Below are positions 18,277 through 30,806 of a stretch of 64,000 bases of DNA, piece by piece; the stretch's first letter is position 1; the number at the start of each line of letters is the position of its first letter. Source of the DNA: Hirundichthys speculiger (Eukaryota > Chordata > Actinopteri > Beloniformes > Exocoetidae); assembly GCA_018398805.1 (NCBI GenBank), contig JAGFBZ010000178.1, positions 1,178,001 to 1,242,000 of the forward strand. Reading direction: 5' to 3'. A model generated the notes under the pieces. That model searched no databases and had not been told where the DNA came from. It saw only the letters and a list, made by a program, of their open reading frames with translations. A program made the position numbers and the translations under genes.

Positions 18277-21200
18277 TCATGCTGCGTGAGAGGATGCGCC
18301 CAGGGGCCTCCTGGGGGAGTCGTGCGGCGTTGGGCTCTCCGCCTCGGAGACGCTGGACTCGTCGTCGTCGTCGTCCGTCTGCTCCGCGCTGTGGTACAGC
18401 ATGAGGGCCTGGGTCTTGTGGGTGATGGTGATGGTGCAGGGCCCCTGGGCCCACGGCTCCCCGTCCACCTGCATCGGCATCGTGGAGCTCTTCAGCACCA
18501 GCTGGTGGGGGGGAAGAGAACAGCACCCAGATCACTGCGACGCACCCCAACGGGTCCGCTGATGTCAGCAGCTACCACATTTTGGTTACTTCTCAGTAAA
18601 AAAGCATCTACAATAAACACATCAAAGCTTTAATAGTATTTATATAATTTTTTTTATTCTGAAATAAGTAAAAGAAGCAAATGTTCTCTGAAAAATCTCC
18701 TGTTTGCAATAAAAGCTATTTAATCATTTATTCATTCATTCATGTCTAAGGGCTGATATCCCCACTTTAACCCTGTTTTCTGTGCAAAAAAAATAAAAAA
18801 TAGGCAAATACAACCTCAGAAAAACCTTTTTTTTAGTGAGACACTATTTTTAACAGAAGTGTAGCAGAAAAAAAGAAGAAAAAAAACATGATGGTAATTC
18901 TAACTGCCCTGTGATTCACTGACTCATCAATCCACCTCCAGCAGCAACAACCTGAACTTCCTGTCTGACTCCATCAGTCTCTCACATCCTTCTGGAGACT
19001 CCTCCTCACCACATCGCTCTAGCTCACTGAGGTCTCACCGGTTGATGCTCGGATCTCAGATCTCTGGCTGAGGTTTGAACCCGGACCAGACAATTCTTGG
19101 TGAGCTAAATCGAAAACTAGTGAAAGCTATGCTCAGAGAGGATTGACCTGGATTCGGACATTTGGATCGACTCCCACCGAGATGAATCAGCAGACTCTAA
19201 GGCAGACGAAACTCTCAAGTCAGCCTGACCTGATCTCTCTACTCTTACTGGAATTGGCTCCCAGAAGCGTTGGAGGCCTTGAAGGCTGGTTATCTCAATT
19301 CTCCTGGATATGTTATGCCTTCTGACGCTCCTTCTCCACTGCCGTTTCCAAACAAAACCAGTGGATAAATGCTCCAGAACTGACTGGGTCAGGAGGCACT
19401 GGTTTACTTAAACTACCCCCCCCCCCCCCCCCCCCCCCCCCCCCAGCACCTTCCGCCCATGTCCTATCTGTTGTTTGTTTCTGTAGGGTTTTCTTGGACG
19501 ATGCACTGGCTCTGTAATCTCGTGCTGGTGACGCCAGCTCAGTGACAATGAGAGCATCTTGAATCAAACTGATCCACAATCTCCATGAAATCTTTCATCA
19601 GCACATTTATCTGAGACGTGCGTGTTTCATGGAGTCGCCGTCGTCCGTAACATCAGGAAGGACGAGTGACGTCCGTCTGTGGTTGTCATGGTGATGTTAT
19701 CAGTCTCTACCTTCAGGTTTCCAAACGGATCCTTTTACTTTCAGATGTTGGTCACTTTATTCAATTTAAAAAACAACTGCTGAATGAAATAAATGATGTA
19801 TAAAGAAGTCTGAATCTTTCCCAGTTTGACTTGAGAAGCGTTAAACAGAGAACCAACATCATAAACTATTATTCTAACCTTTGATGAAACCGTCAAAATA
19901 AACTTTAGAATAAGTTATGACGTCATGTGAACATTATCTACTGGTTAAAAAAAAATCTGCTTTAACAGAAGTCTGTAGATCTCTGATGATGATCTGATTA
20001 TCTTTTTGGCTTCCTTTATATTGAATAAATAAATGTAATAAATAAACATGGTGAAAAAAAGTGATAAGTTGTTTTTCTGAGTTTTGATCAGAATATTTAT
20101 TTATTACATTTTTTACACAAAAAAGATTAAAAAGGGAACTAATTCTTTCATACGACTGCATTTCTGGCAGCAAATCAACCACTGATGGTACAAATGATTG
20201 TTTTTCAGGATTATTTCAAAGCCTCATTTATTAATTACACATGCAAATGTATTTGCTTAGTCAAACATCCCATAAATGACTTTCCATAGCTGATATCCAC
20301 CTTGTCTACCTTTCAAATTGTTTTATACCTCACAAATATAGCTATGGTTGTTATATCTGCCCTGGATTTTGTCTGCCAGGCTCTAAAACAGTCTCTCTGA
20401 TCCCAGATGACATTCAAAAATGTTCCTGATGTTAGGAAAAACAGTTTAACATATATATGTAACATAGTATTCAGCTAACGTCCTGAGTACAGATAAAACA
20501 GCGCACGTTTGCTCCAGATTAACGTTGGGTTTAAGAGGAAAATGTTTTTTTCAGTACATTTTTATTCCAAATGTCAGAGGATCTACCATATTAGACTATT
20601 TTTCATGTGACTTGAAGACATATACAGCACATTTCTACCTCTTCCAACTACCACTATGAGACCAAACTGATCATTATAATATTGATAAAGCAGCAGATAC
20701 AGGGTCAGCCGTCCCCTCAGCCAATTAAAGTCAACTGTAAAAGAGCTTTTTCCATTTGTCAGAACTCTCAAGTCTCAATAAATGTGATTTTTTTCACCAA
20801 GACCAGAGGCATTTGTTTTTGTTTTTGTTTTGTTTTTTTATTTACTTATTGATACAGTAACAGTGGATTTTTACTGATGGGCTTAAGCTCATCACATACA
20901 GAGCAGAGAGACGGCAGAGCTGAGTAGCATCTGCTGTATCAGGTTAGTTCAAATTAGATTTCCCTCCACACCCATCTAATGAGGTAAACAGGAAGCTCTG
21001 TGGCAGGACTGTGCACGTGTGTGTGTGTTGTTGCCTCACCCTGACTGTGTGCGCCTGCCCCAGCCGTACAGGATTGGCCAGCTTGACCTGGATCTGAGCG
21101 CAATGGAAGGAGCCGAACACCCCGACGACCTCCAGCAGCCCGTCATCCAGCCTGCAGGGAGAGACCGGGGAAAAAAAAAAACCATGTCATGCCGCTGATC

Positions 21201-24200
21201 GGATTTATCTACCGAGGTGAGACGAAGCAGCTGATATAACGACATCTAAATGAAGAGACGAGCTTGGAGGATCGCTGCATCTGGTGAGCGTTTCACACCG
21301 TCATGAACAAGTTCTCGCTGCGAGGGTCTTACCGCGTCGGGGGGCAGGGCTCGTCTCCCATCCCCTCCCAGAGCCTGCAGCCTCCACCCCAGTAGCCGAT
21401 GTTACAAACGATGATGCCCTCCAGGCTGGGCAGGACTATCCTCTCCCCATCCAACTCCAGCTGTGGGAGACACGCACACAGACATAACTGTTCATTTCCT
21501 TCTGGTCTCCTGAAAGTTGCCAAAGAGCCAATAAAATATTTAGAAACGTCTCACAACCATGTGCTTCCCAACTGACTAACGTAATGCCAACGTCTTTGAT
21601 GAGGAATGTCCCAACTCTTTTACGTGCGGTTGCACTGAGACCCAGATTAGCACGCCGTCAATCACTTAAAACCAGGAAGTGATCCTCGTTACTGTTCATG
21701 CATTCATTTCATGAGCACCAAAACACATTTTGGTTCCAGTTTGGAGCTTCGCTGTGCTATTTTGCTATTTTGTAACAATAAAGGACATTTTTGTTGTTCT
21801 GAAATAGTCTGTTCACACAAATGGTCAAATGGCTGACCCCACCCCCTAAACCTAGCCAAAACTTGGCTTAAGGGCCGTGTATACTCTCGCGGCAATGTGT
21901 CGCCGTCAGCTTGTCGCAGAGATGCCGCCGTCACTTTTGATTTATACTAGTGCGGTCTCCGCTATGTTATTCCACGCCACAACGCAAGATGGACAATCAC
22001 GAACTAGCTAAACTTACTAAACTTATCTCTTGTGTTTTTCCACTTCCTCACCGTCTCAGCCTTATCCAGACCCACATTCATCACTATCTCCCTCCATGAA
22101 TTACTAGAATATGTGCTGTCTTTGTGGTGTGGAGAACCAGAATCGTACAGATGTGGGTACTTCCTCATTTCTTCAATGCGCTCTTTTCTACGCAGATGTA
22201 GAATTGACCAATCAGAGGCCTCCTTTCTCTCCTCTCTGTGACACTGTCTGCATCAACCTACAATTTTGGGTAGGCGCACCAGAGTCTCTGCGTAGTGTCG
22301 ACATTGGGTGGGGGGGCATCTCTGCATCGGTGACGCAGACGACCTGACGTTCGAGTATAAATCAAGCTCTAGGGAAGTCTTCTCAAATAGTGGTTCGGTG
22401 CGATGCCGGGGGGGGGAGGGGGGAACGCATCCATTAATACGTCATATCCAGCTGCTTTTTAACAAGCTCGTAAGCAGACGGAGTTGTCGGATTTCAGTCA
22501 AACCTTTGATGAAGCCTTATTTTACATTTGCAACAAATAAACTGCTCCACCTTCTCCGTCCTGTCCTCCTCTTATCATGTGCTGTGCATTGTTTCATTGT
22601 TTGTCTGTGAAACTCACACTGGTGCCTTGTGCAGAACTGCTAAACAAATTACAGATAAAACTGATTACAAACACGCAAGCATTGGATGTTTGTCAGCCGT
22701 GAGGCTTGATCACATGCTAAAGTTTACTGTACCTCAATCCTCTTATCCAGATCTTTACATTCCTGCACCAAACAGTCCTTGGTGCCGTATAAGAAGTACA
22801 CAGCCTGAGAGAGAAGAGAAGACTCATCAACGGGGAACGAGTCAATCATTTCAGGGGCAGCCAGCCGTCCTGCATTCATGTGGAAATACAACCGTGGTAA
22901 TGTTTGGAAAAGATTTGTGTATTCAAATAAAGCGTTCAGACCTTATTTATGATCCGGCTGGAAAAGAAGGAGGGCGTTTTCTCGCGGTGCGCGTGAAAGT
23001 TGAGAGCCATCAGAGCGTCGGGGCCCACGGAGAAGTAGTTGTTCATGGACAAAACCTGAGGAGCACACATGAGCGTTGCAGCATCAGCTGTTACCGCAGC
23101 AACACACAGAGAAGAAGCTGTACGCTGATCAGAGGTCTGGAGACCGAGATCACACTCACCTTTGGCTTACGAAAGTAGAGGCCTTTTGAAGCTACCTGCA
23201 CTTTCCACCTGAAAATCATTATTAGTAATTAGCAGAATCAAAAGACAGAGGACCAGGACTTTACTGCAAATATCAAAATGAAGACGTGCAAAATGTTCTT
23301 CACAGCTCAAGATTCTCTGAATTTCCTTTTCTCTAACTCCTCATGACCGATCCAAAGTTTCCTCCATGCCAGGGTGAGGAAATCCCGAAATGCCTTCGCT
23401 TAAAGAGAAACCAAATTCATAAAGAGCAGCAGAGAAAAAGGGCAAATAACTGTTTTTTCTCATTAATCTGCCCTAAAATGTCATCTGGTCTTCATCTAAG
23501 TCACAATAACAAACACGGTGTCCTTAAGCTGATAGCACACACGCCTGAAGGTCACCAGAGAGCTCAGAAATCCACATGACAAGGAAAATATATTGCAGGC
23601 TGATAAATCTGATGTTTAATTTTAAGATACTCAGCTCTGTGCGTGGCACAAAAAACGTGGCAGCTTACTAACATCTAAACACGGTCCCAAGCTAGGGGTG
23701 AGTATTGGCAAGGACCTCGCAATACGATTGGGTTACGATACAATATTATCACGATATCACGATATATTGCTATATTCTACCCAGTTAATATCAAAATTAA
23801 AAGTAGAGATGAAAAATCAAGTTGCTGTATATGTTCATCAGATGATATTGATCATTCAGAGGACAAATTGAGTCAAAACTATTTGCTTCAAAACAACCTA
23901 TTTATTGTTTATTATTAGTGTTTTTGCACATTTAAGTAACCATTACAACAATCTGACAGCATTGTAACCACTGTAAGTGAGAAGATGAAAATCGATATTA
24001 AGAGCTGAAAAATCGATATTATATTGGGCGGCTGAAAATCGCGATATATTGCCAAATCGATTTTTTTTCACACCCCTTGTCCAAACTGTTAAGCACGGTG
24101 GAGGCAGCACCATGATCTGGGCTTGCTCCACGCCCTCTGAAGCCTGGAAGACTCGCCGTCATGCAGAGGAAACTGAATTCCCAAGTTCACTAAAATATCC

Positions 24201-27200
24201 TGCAGGATAAAACAAACTATATTCTACTATTCAATTCAATTCAATTTTATTTATATAGCGTCTGTTACAATGACAATTGTCTCTAGGCGCTTTACAGAGA
24301 CCCAGAGCATGACCCCCGAGCAAATATCATCAACTAAGATTATATAATTAAATCCAATCAATGATAATGGCAGGTAAAAAACTCCCACGTAGGGAGAAAA
24401 AAAACCTTTATACCAAACAGTGGCAAGGAAAAACTCCACTTTAAGAGGAAGAAACCTTGAGCAGGACCTGGCTCATATGGGGGGACCTTCCTGCCGAAGG
24501 CCAGCCGGGTAGAGAAAGAAAAAGAGGGGAGACAGGACAGAGAGAGGATGTAGGACAGACCTAGACACGAAAATCACGAGTGATTATTCAATTACCATCA
24601 TTGGACTGTGACTTAGATGAAGATTAGATCGCGCCGTGTGGCGAATAAATACAGAAAACCAGTTAACTCCAAAAAGGTTTCTCGTCTCTGTGAAGAGACA
24701 AGAATCAACAGCCGCCATACGTGTAAACTAGCGATTTTATCAATTCTGCGATATATATCGATATTTTATCGAGTATCGATTTTTTAGCCGCGGGTATAGA
24801 TATTCTAAGCTTCTTTCAAAACCCCCGTGTCCCACCTTTAAAAGCTTGCAAGCAACAATTTGCACTGTTTAAATAAATGAAACTATTTATCTCAACAGAT
24901 CTTTTATTCATTTTGTCCAGCATTTGCAAGATGCCTGTCAGCCATATAATGTGTAATTGATGCTTTCAGTTCAATCAATTCAAACACTCACAAAATGTCA
25001 CCAAAATCACTTTGTCCCTTTAAGTTCTTTCAGAAAATGATGTAAATGTATTGTAAGATGAATATCGATATATATCGTATCGTGAGCCGAATATCGTGTA
25101 TCGTATTGCGAGATTAGTGTATCACTACAACCCTACTGTAAACTCGTGAACACAAATGACTTGTAACGCCACGATAACAGACATCAAGACTCTTAACGCA
25201 GAATGATATTCAGCTCTGAGTCTAATTCAGGGGTGTCAGACTCATTTTCACTGAGGGCCACATCAGCATCATGGTTGCCCTCGAAGGGCCTGATTGACAG
25301 CATGAATGTAACAAAATACAATGTAAATCAAAATAAATTAAACTATACCTTATTATATTGTTAAATAACTGTTTCTGTATTTATTATGCATTAAAGTTTC
25401 AAATATTTAACTCATTATTATATTAAACTCAGGGTTTGTGGTTGTAAACCTACTCTCGCACAGGCGATGTTTACAGAGTCCGTTGCCATGGTAATGGACT
25501 CTGTAAATATCACTCAGAGTATTCATTACTTTAGTTTCAGAAGCGGAAGCGATTCTTTGTTTCTCTTGCAGGCTAAATTTAGCATACTTAGCTCCGTGTT
25601 TGTTGTTAAAATGCCAACGTAGATTAAACTCTTTCACGACTGATACCGCCTCATAACACAAAACACATACTGTTATTTCACCTTGAGGTACAAACTTGTA
25701 TTCATTTTCCCGTCGTTCATGAAACTTCCTTCCTTGTGCATCAATTTCTTTTTTCTTGGGCATATTGGGGTTAGTTTGTAAAGGTTTTTCTTAAGTCCAT
25801 CTGTTCTGAAAATCGTCTTAATGTCTTGCTCATGGTGAGATATTGTTATCGTTGTGGGTGACGACAAAATGCATTGTGGGAGATGTAGTTTATTGTCAAT
25901 ATGTGCTTTAAAGCAGTGTAAGCATATTTTAAGTCTTAAAATATTAGTTTAAAATTTAAGCCAATAATGCACAAGCTCTCCATGGGCACATAAAATGACA
26001 TGGCAGGCCACATTTGGCCCGCGGGCCTTGTGTTTGACACGTGGTCTAATAAGTCAGAGTCCCAGGACTCTTCTGACAGCTCACCTGTCCATCTTCACCA
26101 CCTCTGCATCCAGGATGTTACGGAGAACCTGCTCAACGGGGATCTCCCCAGCGTACCCAGCTCCCCAGCCTAAAGTGTTGGAAAGGTCGTTCCCTGTTCC
26201 CAGAGGGAGAATGGTCACCCGTGGGATGAACTGGTCTTGGCCCTAACAGGGAAAGGTTGTGTGGGATGGAGTTCATAAACTAGGAAACACAAACTACAAA
26301 GTAATCAAAGATCCTTCTCAGAGCAGACACGCGTCTCACCTTCAGCTTCATGGCATCAATGGCGTCAAGGACCCAGCCCACGGTGCCGTCGCCCCCACAC
26401 ACCAGCACCTGAACCCTGCCGGGGGGGAGGAGGGTGCACAGCTGGAGGGCTTTGGATGGAGACAGCTCAGACAGGTCAAACACCTGGACAGAAAAGGGTG
26501 ATGCTGATCAACCAGGAGGGGAGGGAGACGTTTGAATCCCCAGGAGGGAAGCTGACCTGGACAGGGGTTGAGGAGGGTGCGAAACTCTCCCAGCAGAGCT
26601 TCGCCCATGTTGTTCCCGCTACGCGTGTTCGCCAGCACCAACGCCGGACTCCAGCCGCTGCCGCAGGAAGACGCCAGCTGCAGAAACACATGCACACAAC
26701 GCCAGTGATGTCACTACAGCTCCGGGATGCCACGCGGCACCGCCAGGCGGACGCTCCGCTAAGCTGTGCAGCACCTTGGTGTACTCATCGGGGTGGCGGC
26801 GGCGAAGCTTGTTGACGCGGTAGAGGTACTGAGGAGGGATGATGAGGCTGTGGAACTCGCCCAGGTCACACACGTCTGCGTCTGCCAGGCTGTCCATGCA
26901 GTCGTCGTGAACTGTGGTCTGACACCACACACACCTGGAGGAAGGCCGGAGAGGACACAAAGATGTGAGACAAGCACAACCCCAACTCCAGAAACGCTGC
27001 TAATGATTCAGAGTCTAAGACTTTGCTAATCAAATGTTGAAAATGAGAATTTAGCCATTTCTTATAATTATTAATATTATTATTTCAATCTGATCACAGC
27101 AGCAGGTCTCAAAAAAACCTTTTGGGAGAGGAATGTTGTCCTGTCCTGTTCGCTGAACAGTCCTGGGTCTCCTATAGAGCTGAGCGATTTTATCGATTCT

Positions 27201-30200
27201 GCGATATATATCGATATTTTATTTCCCCATAGAGCAACCATTCCCAAACTTCAGAATACCAAGGCCCAGTTTGAAATGTGAAAAATCTCCGCAGCCCACC
27301 GAAACCTTTGATCACAACTGTGATCAACATACAGGACTAGAAGCTATGTTCTGACATTAATGTAAGGGGTCAAGTAAGGTGACACTCATCATATTAAGTT
27401 AGGATGACGGTAGAATAACACTTAATTGGTTTGCTTTGTTACTTTTTAATGTTTTTAAATCATGTTGTTAATTTTACAGAAATTAAAAACATATTTAAAA
27501 AAGATCGAGGATTTAAAAAATATATGTTTAATTTTTATGACCTCTCACGGCCCACCTGCAGTACCGCGCAACGCCCCACCAGGGGGCCGCGGCCCACACT
27601 TTGGGAATCACTGCCATAGAGTATCGATTTTTCAGCCGCGGGTATCGATATTCTAAGCTTTCTTTCAAAACCCTGTGTCCCACCTTTAAAAGCTTGCAAG
27701 CAACAATTTGCACTGTTTAAATAAATCAAACTATTTTTTTCAACACATCTTTTATTCATTTTTCCAGCATTTGCAAGCTGCCTGTCAGCCATATAATGTG
27801 TAATTGATGCTTTCAGTTCAATAAATTCGTACAAAGTAATTGGAACACTCACAAGATGTCACCAAAATCACTTTGTCCCTTTAAAATCTTTCAGAAAATG
27901 AGGTAGATGTATTGTAAGATGAATATATATATATATCATATCTTGAGCCAAATGTTGTGTATCGTGAGATTAGTATATCGCTACAGCCCTAGTCTCCTCT
28001 GCTGTATTTTTCTTTTCGTGAACTGCCAATTTCAGTTTTCAGTTAGTTAGTAACTGGTTCAGTGGTTCGACTCTTCTACCACAAAGCCATGCTTTCGCTT
28101 GCTGAAAGGTGCAAGGTTTTCCGCGGAAGAGATGTCGTCTCGGTCTTTTTTAAAACATGTTCTTGCCATTCAATCCAAAATGAACCAGCGTTTTTAATGA
28201 AACTGTAAAATGTCTCACTTTCAACATTTCAGGTTTTGTGTGTTCTGCTGTGAATGCGGTGTGGGTTTATAACGTTTATCAAATAATCGCATTCTGCTTT
28301 TATTTACATTTTACATGGCGTCCAAGCTTTGTTGGAATTAAAGAAAACACACAAAAGATACAGCTGCTAAATGATGCACGGACAAAATCTGCAGGCATGC
28401 AGGTCTACTCTGACTGGCGAAGCGCTGAGGTGAAATTATAATTATGAGGATGAGCAGGGCATGAGGATTATAGCAGTCAGCCAGCTGTACACGTTATGCC
28501 AAGGAGAGTGCATTAGAGGAAAGTGGAGACAGATTATAGAGGGATGAGGCGCAAAGCAGGAAGCTTCCATGCAGGGATCTGGGTTTGTTCTGCATCTGCT
28601 TGGAAGGCTTCAGTTATAAGACCATCTAGAAGGATACACTGTAAAAAAAAATCTGTAGTTTTTACAAAACATTTTTGGCAGCTGTGGTTGCCAGAATAAT
28701 TCAAACACATTGCATATGATGCATTCATTGTTAACTCTGTCAAACCAGAAACGAGAACACTGCAACATCCAAAAAATGCTATATGTTCAAACGACTGATC
28801 AAGAAACAGATTTTTTAATTTTTGAAGAGAAAATTCCTGAGAACTACTAGTTGTATTGTGTACTTTTACGATGAATTGGGATTTTGACAATTGTGATACA
28901 CATAATAAAGCAGGATGACTCAGACACACTATATGTCCTTTATTTGTCCATTTTATTTTTTACCAGGACAGGCTAGTTGTATGTGTATGTTGTATGTGGT
29001 AAAGTCAAGGTGAGTTTAGTAGTATCTGTCAATGTCAGTAGTACTGGGTATAAGTGATAAAAACAAATAGGTTGCTTTAAACCTTTAGCCAAGTATTAAT
29101 TGCAAGTTCTAATCTTTTATGTCCATTTCATTTTTGGCCTATATTTTTATTATTTAAAAAGGTATTTAACATGAATAAATGTTTTTAAATTGTACAGATT
29201 TATCTCTGTAAAAATGAAGCTCCCAACGGGAATTACCCATTATTTTAACACTTTAATGCTGTAATTATAACCTCATGGTACTTTTTTATTGCATTACAGG
29301 TTTTCTGTGTCTGAGTTACAGCAAACTAGAGGTCTTCGGAACAACTCGACAACCTGAAAACCCGAGGTTCCGACCTGAATCTGGTCTCGGGTCCATTCAA
29401 AAGACGTGACTCCGAGTTTGGGTCGGAATCGGTACAGTTAGTCTCGGGTCCGGTCAGTGTTTTCTGACAGGCTGGGTCCGCGTTTACTCGAGAGAGTTAA
29501 AGATATTGGTGGTGGCAGCCAATGTCAGGACTCGGGGCAGTTTAATTAATAATTCATTAACATGGCGTATTTGTCATGAAACAATCGTGTTATCGTAGCG
29601 TGTTATTAGCAGTTTGCCCGGCAGCTGTAAAGCACAGCGGATCGCCAACATGACAACGCTGGATGAGAGAACATATTCACGACACGTCCTGACCGGTGTA
29701 GACTATTAGCGTTAGCAGTTGCTACCAATAGCATATGTATCCACAAAGAAAATAACAACGTGGATTTATTATTGTTTACATCACATAGCCTATGTAGCAA
29801 CTGAACCGGTAGAAGAAGAAAATCAAGTTTTATTCAACGCCAGACAACATGAGCAACTATGGGCTGGATTATCTCGGTTCTATTCAGGTAACTCGGTTCG
29901 GTTCGTGGTCAGAAACCAAAGACTCAGGTCGGGTCGGTTCAGGGTCCAAATATTGCGGGTCCATTAAGGTTTGGACTCCTAAACTTATGATAATAGCTTG
30001 GGGTCGGGTCGGTTTCGGATCGAATTTTCATGGGTCCATTCGGGTTCGGGTCCATGAAAGTGGACCCGTGAAGACCTCTACAGCAAACTGTAAATTCTAT
30101 TAAGAAATTTGTTCCTTTTCACATAATTCTACTCGAAAAATAGCAGTTTTGTTTTGTTCTGTATTTTACAAAAATTAACAGAGTTTCTTTGTTTTTCTGT

Positions 30201-30767
30201 TTACATTTTTATGATGTCATGATTTTACAGCATTCCGCTGTCAACTTTACGAACTTTTTTTACAGTGTATATAACGAGGATGTCATGCAGGTGCGCTGCT
30301 CCTCCAGCCAGGATACCTGAAGTCGCACAGCTTCGGCTGCGTCCCGCACTGCTGCTTGCACACCGCGCAGTAGCTGGCCAGCGGCACGTTCCCGCGGACC
30401 CAGCGGTGCTCCGTGGCTCCTTCCGGGCTGCACGGGGCCATGATCTCCTTGCACGGCAGGCTCCGGTCGGCCTTGCGCAGGCACAGCTCGTCCGCGCACA
30501 CGCCGCAGCAGTCGCAGAAAGCGCCCTGCAGGATGTGCTGCGAGCACACGCAGCAGTAGGTGGGCTTGTTGAACAGGTCCGTGTAGTGCCAGCCGTGCTT
30601 GCTCTTCCGAAAGAACTCCTTCATGAGGCTCTTCCGCTTGGAGCGCTGCGCGCTGCACCACAGCGTGATGAAGACCGGGACGATGACGGCCAGGGACGTC
30701 CAGAGCAGCAGCGTCCACTCCTCCCGGGAGCCGCAGTCGTCCCGCGCCTCGTCTCCGCCGCTGCACA

Positions 30768-30768
<1 letters not shown>
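18277..30768 (-). CDS. dgke: Diacylglycerol kinase epsilon (one frameshift in exon 3)
   Basis: Eleven coding exons: 30768-30317, 26934-26775, 26677-26557, 26483-26340, 26242-26085, 23208-23160, 23055-22942, 22804-22733, 21460-21333, 21151-21040 and 18501-18277. About 577 residues once the frame is continuous, close to the human 567. The enzyme phosphorylates diacylglycerol, preferring arachidonoyl species, in the phosphatidylinositol cycle. Exon 1 shows the N-terminal hydrophobic helix ([19 protein letters not shown]) and the first C1 domain ([18 protein letters not shown]). The second C1 domain crosses exons 1-2 ([23 protein letters not shown]). Exon 4 has the catalytic glycine loop [16 protein letters not shown]. 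Exon 5 has [16 protein letters not shown]. Exon 9 has [18 protein letters not shown]. Exon 11 ends with [14 protein letters not shown] and an acidic tail. The C run at 26564-26567 has one base too many: LLNP should run on to VQ before exon 4. Intron sites are canonical. Confidence 0.95.
19418..19444. repeat. Poly-C tract of 27 bases
   Basis: Uninterrupted C run within the last dgke intron; its assembled length is doubtful. Confidence 0.9.
21866..22370. mobile_element. Possible Harbinger-like MITE in a dgke intron
   Basis: The left part (ctcgcggcaatgtgtcgccg, then tttatactagtgcggtctcc) and the right part (cgacattgggtggg, then gttcgagtataaatc) carry related phrases in opposite orientation. Similar phrases recur at 58517-58800. 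Exact ends and target duplication could not be fixed. Confidence 0.35.
23693..24078. mobile_element. Short hAT-like MITE in dgke intron 5
   Basis: Starts taggggtgagtattggc and ends ttcacacccctt, imperfect inverted repeats. Its body is rich in CGATAT/ATATCG phrases on both arms. Flanking 8-mers match only weakly (tcccaagc and gtccaaac), so age or a boundary error is likely. Confidence 0.6.
24085..24200 (+). pseudogene. Tc1-like transposase fragment
   Basis: Plus-strand reading gives [18 protein letters not shown], the conserved catalytic-core motif of Tc1 transposases (KHGGGSxMxWGC). Only about 35 codons remain, directly right of the MITE at 23693-24078. Confidence 0.7.
24225..24660. repeat. 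Dispersed fish repeat with the 'tttatttatatagcg' opening
   Basis: The block opens with ATTCA repeats and ttttatttatatagcg, followed by 'aggcgctttaca'. This combination is seen in very many fish genomes as an interspersed repeat. No coding capacity. A shorter phrase of the same kind (caaagcgctttacagg) is at about 36376-36391. Confidence 0.55.
24729..25135. mobile_element. MITE of the TATCGATA family, copy 1
   Basis: A 407-bp element opening tagcgattttatc and ending ctacaaccctac. Flanks gtgtaaac (24721-24728) and ctgtaaac (25136-25143) match at 7 of 8 positions. Internal phrases (gcgatatatatcgatatttt and the cagccatataatgtgtaatt block) are shared with the copy at 27175-27991. Confidence 0.75.
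25228..26043 (-). mobile_element. hAT element with BED-finger remnant, copy 1
   Basis: An 816-bp element opening caggggtgtcagactc and ending gtgtttgacacgtg. Flanks gtctaatt (25220-25227) and gtctaata (26044-26051) match at 7 of 8 positions. Both ends contain the conserved 'gggccacat' and 'ggcccgcgggcc' phrases typical of this fish family. The coding strand is minus. It ends 41 bases from the splice donor of dgke exon 5. Two relatives are at 47247-47847 and 52905-53680. Confidence 0.88.
25407..25763 (-). pseudogene. hAT transposase N-terminal BED-type zinc-finger fragment
   Basis: A 118-codon open frame starts [20 protein letters not shown] and contains [20 protein letters not shown] followed by NNKH, a Cys2-His2 BED-like finger. 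It resembles the N-terminus of GTF2IRD2/FAM200-type hAT transposases. The catalytic and dimerisation parts are missing, so it cannot transpose on its own. Confidence 0.75.
27175..27991. mobile_element. MITE of the TATCGATA family, copy 2, with nested hAT
   Basis: Opens tagagctgagcgatttta and ends ctacagcccta. Flanks gtctccta (27167-27174) and gtctcctc (27992-27999) match at 7 of 8 positions. A separate 379-bp hAT lies inside it at 27235-27613. Located in dgke intron 1. Confidence 0.82.
27235..27613. mobile_element. Nested short hAT with perfect 8-bp duplication
   Basis: Opens caaccattcccaaac and ends tttgggaatcactg, inverted repeats of the common hAT type. The identical 8-mers ccatagag at 27227-27234 and 27614-27621 prove insertion into the TATCGATA-family element. 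Confidence 0.92.
28637..30267. mobile_element. TA-flanked inverted-repeat element (cactgtaaaa family) with nested MITE
   Basis: Opens cactgtaaaaaaaa (28637) and ends tttttttacagtg (30267), perfect inverted repeats. It is flanked by TA on both sides (28635-28636 and 30268-30269), the duplication used by Tc1/mariner-type enzymes. Without the nested element it would be about 870 bp. It has no coding capacity that I recognise. Located in dgke intron 1, its right end is about 50 bases from exon 1. Confidence 0.8.
29327..30080. mobile_element. MITE, tagaggtcttc family, copy 2, nested
   Basis: A 754-bp element from tagaggtcttc (29327) to gaagacctcta (30080), perfect 11-bp inverted repeats. The exact 8-bp duplications cagcaaac are at 29319-29326 and 30081-30088. 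It is closely similar along its length to copy 1 at 8819-9574, and it sits inside the cactgtaaaa element. Confidence 0.93.

Positions 30769-30770
<2 letters not shown>

Positions 30771-30803
<33 letters not shown>
30771..30803 (-). repeat. (CAG)11 in the dgke 5' leader, two bases before the start codon
   Basis: Eleven uninterrupted CTG units on the plus strand, so CAG in the dgke transcript. It ends two bases before the ATG at 30768-30766. Confidence 0.92.
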
Positions 30804-30806
<3 letters not shown>

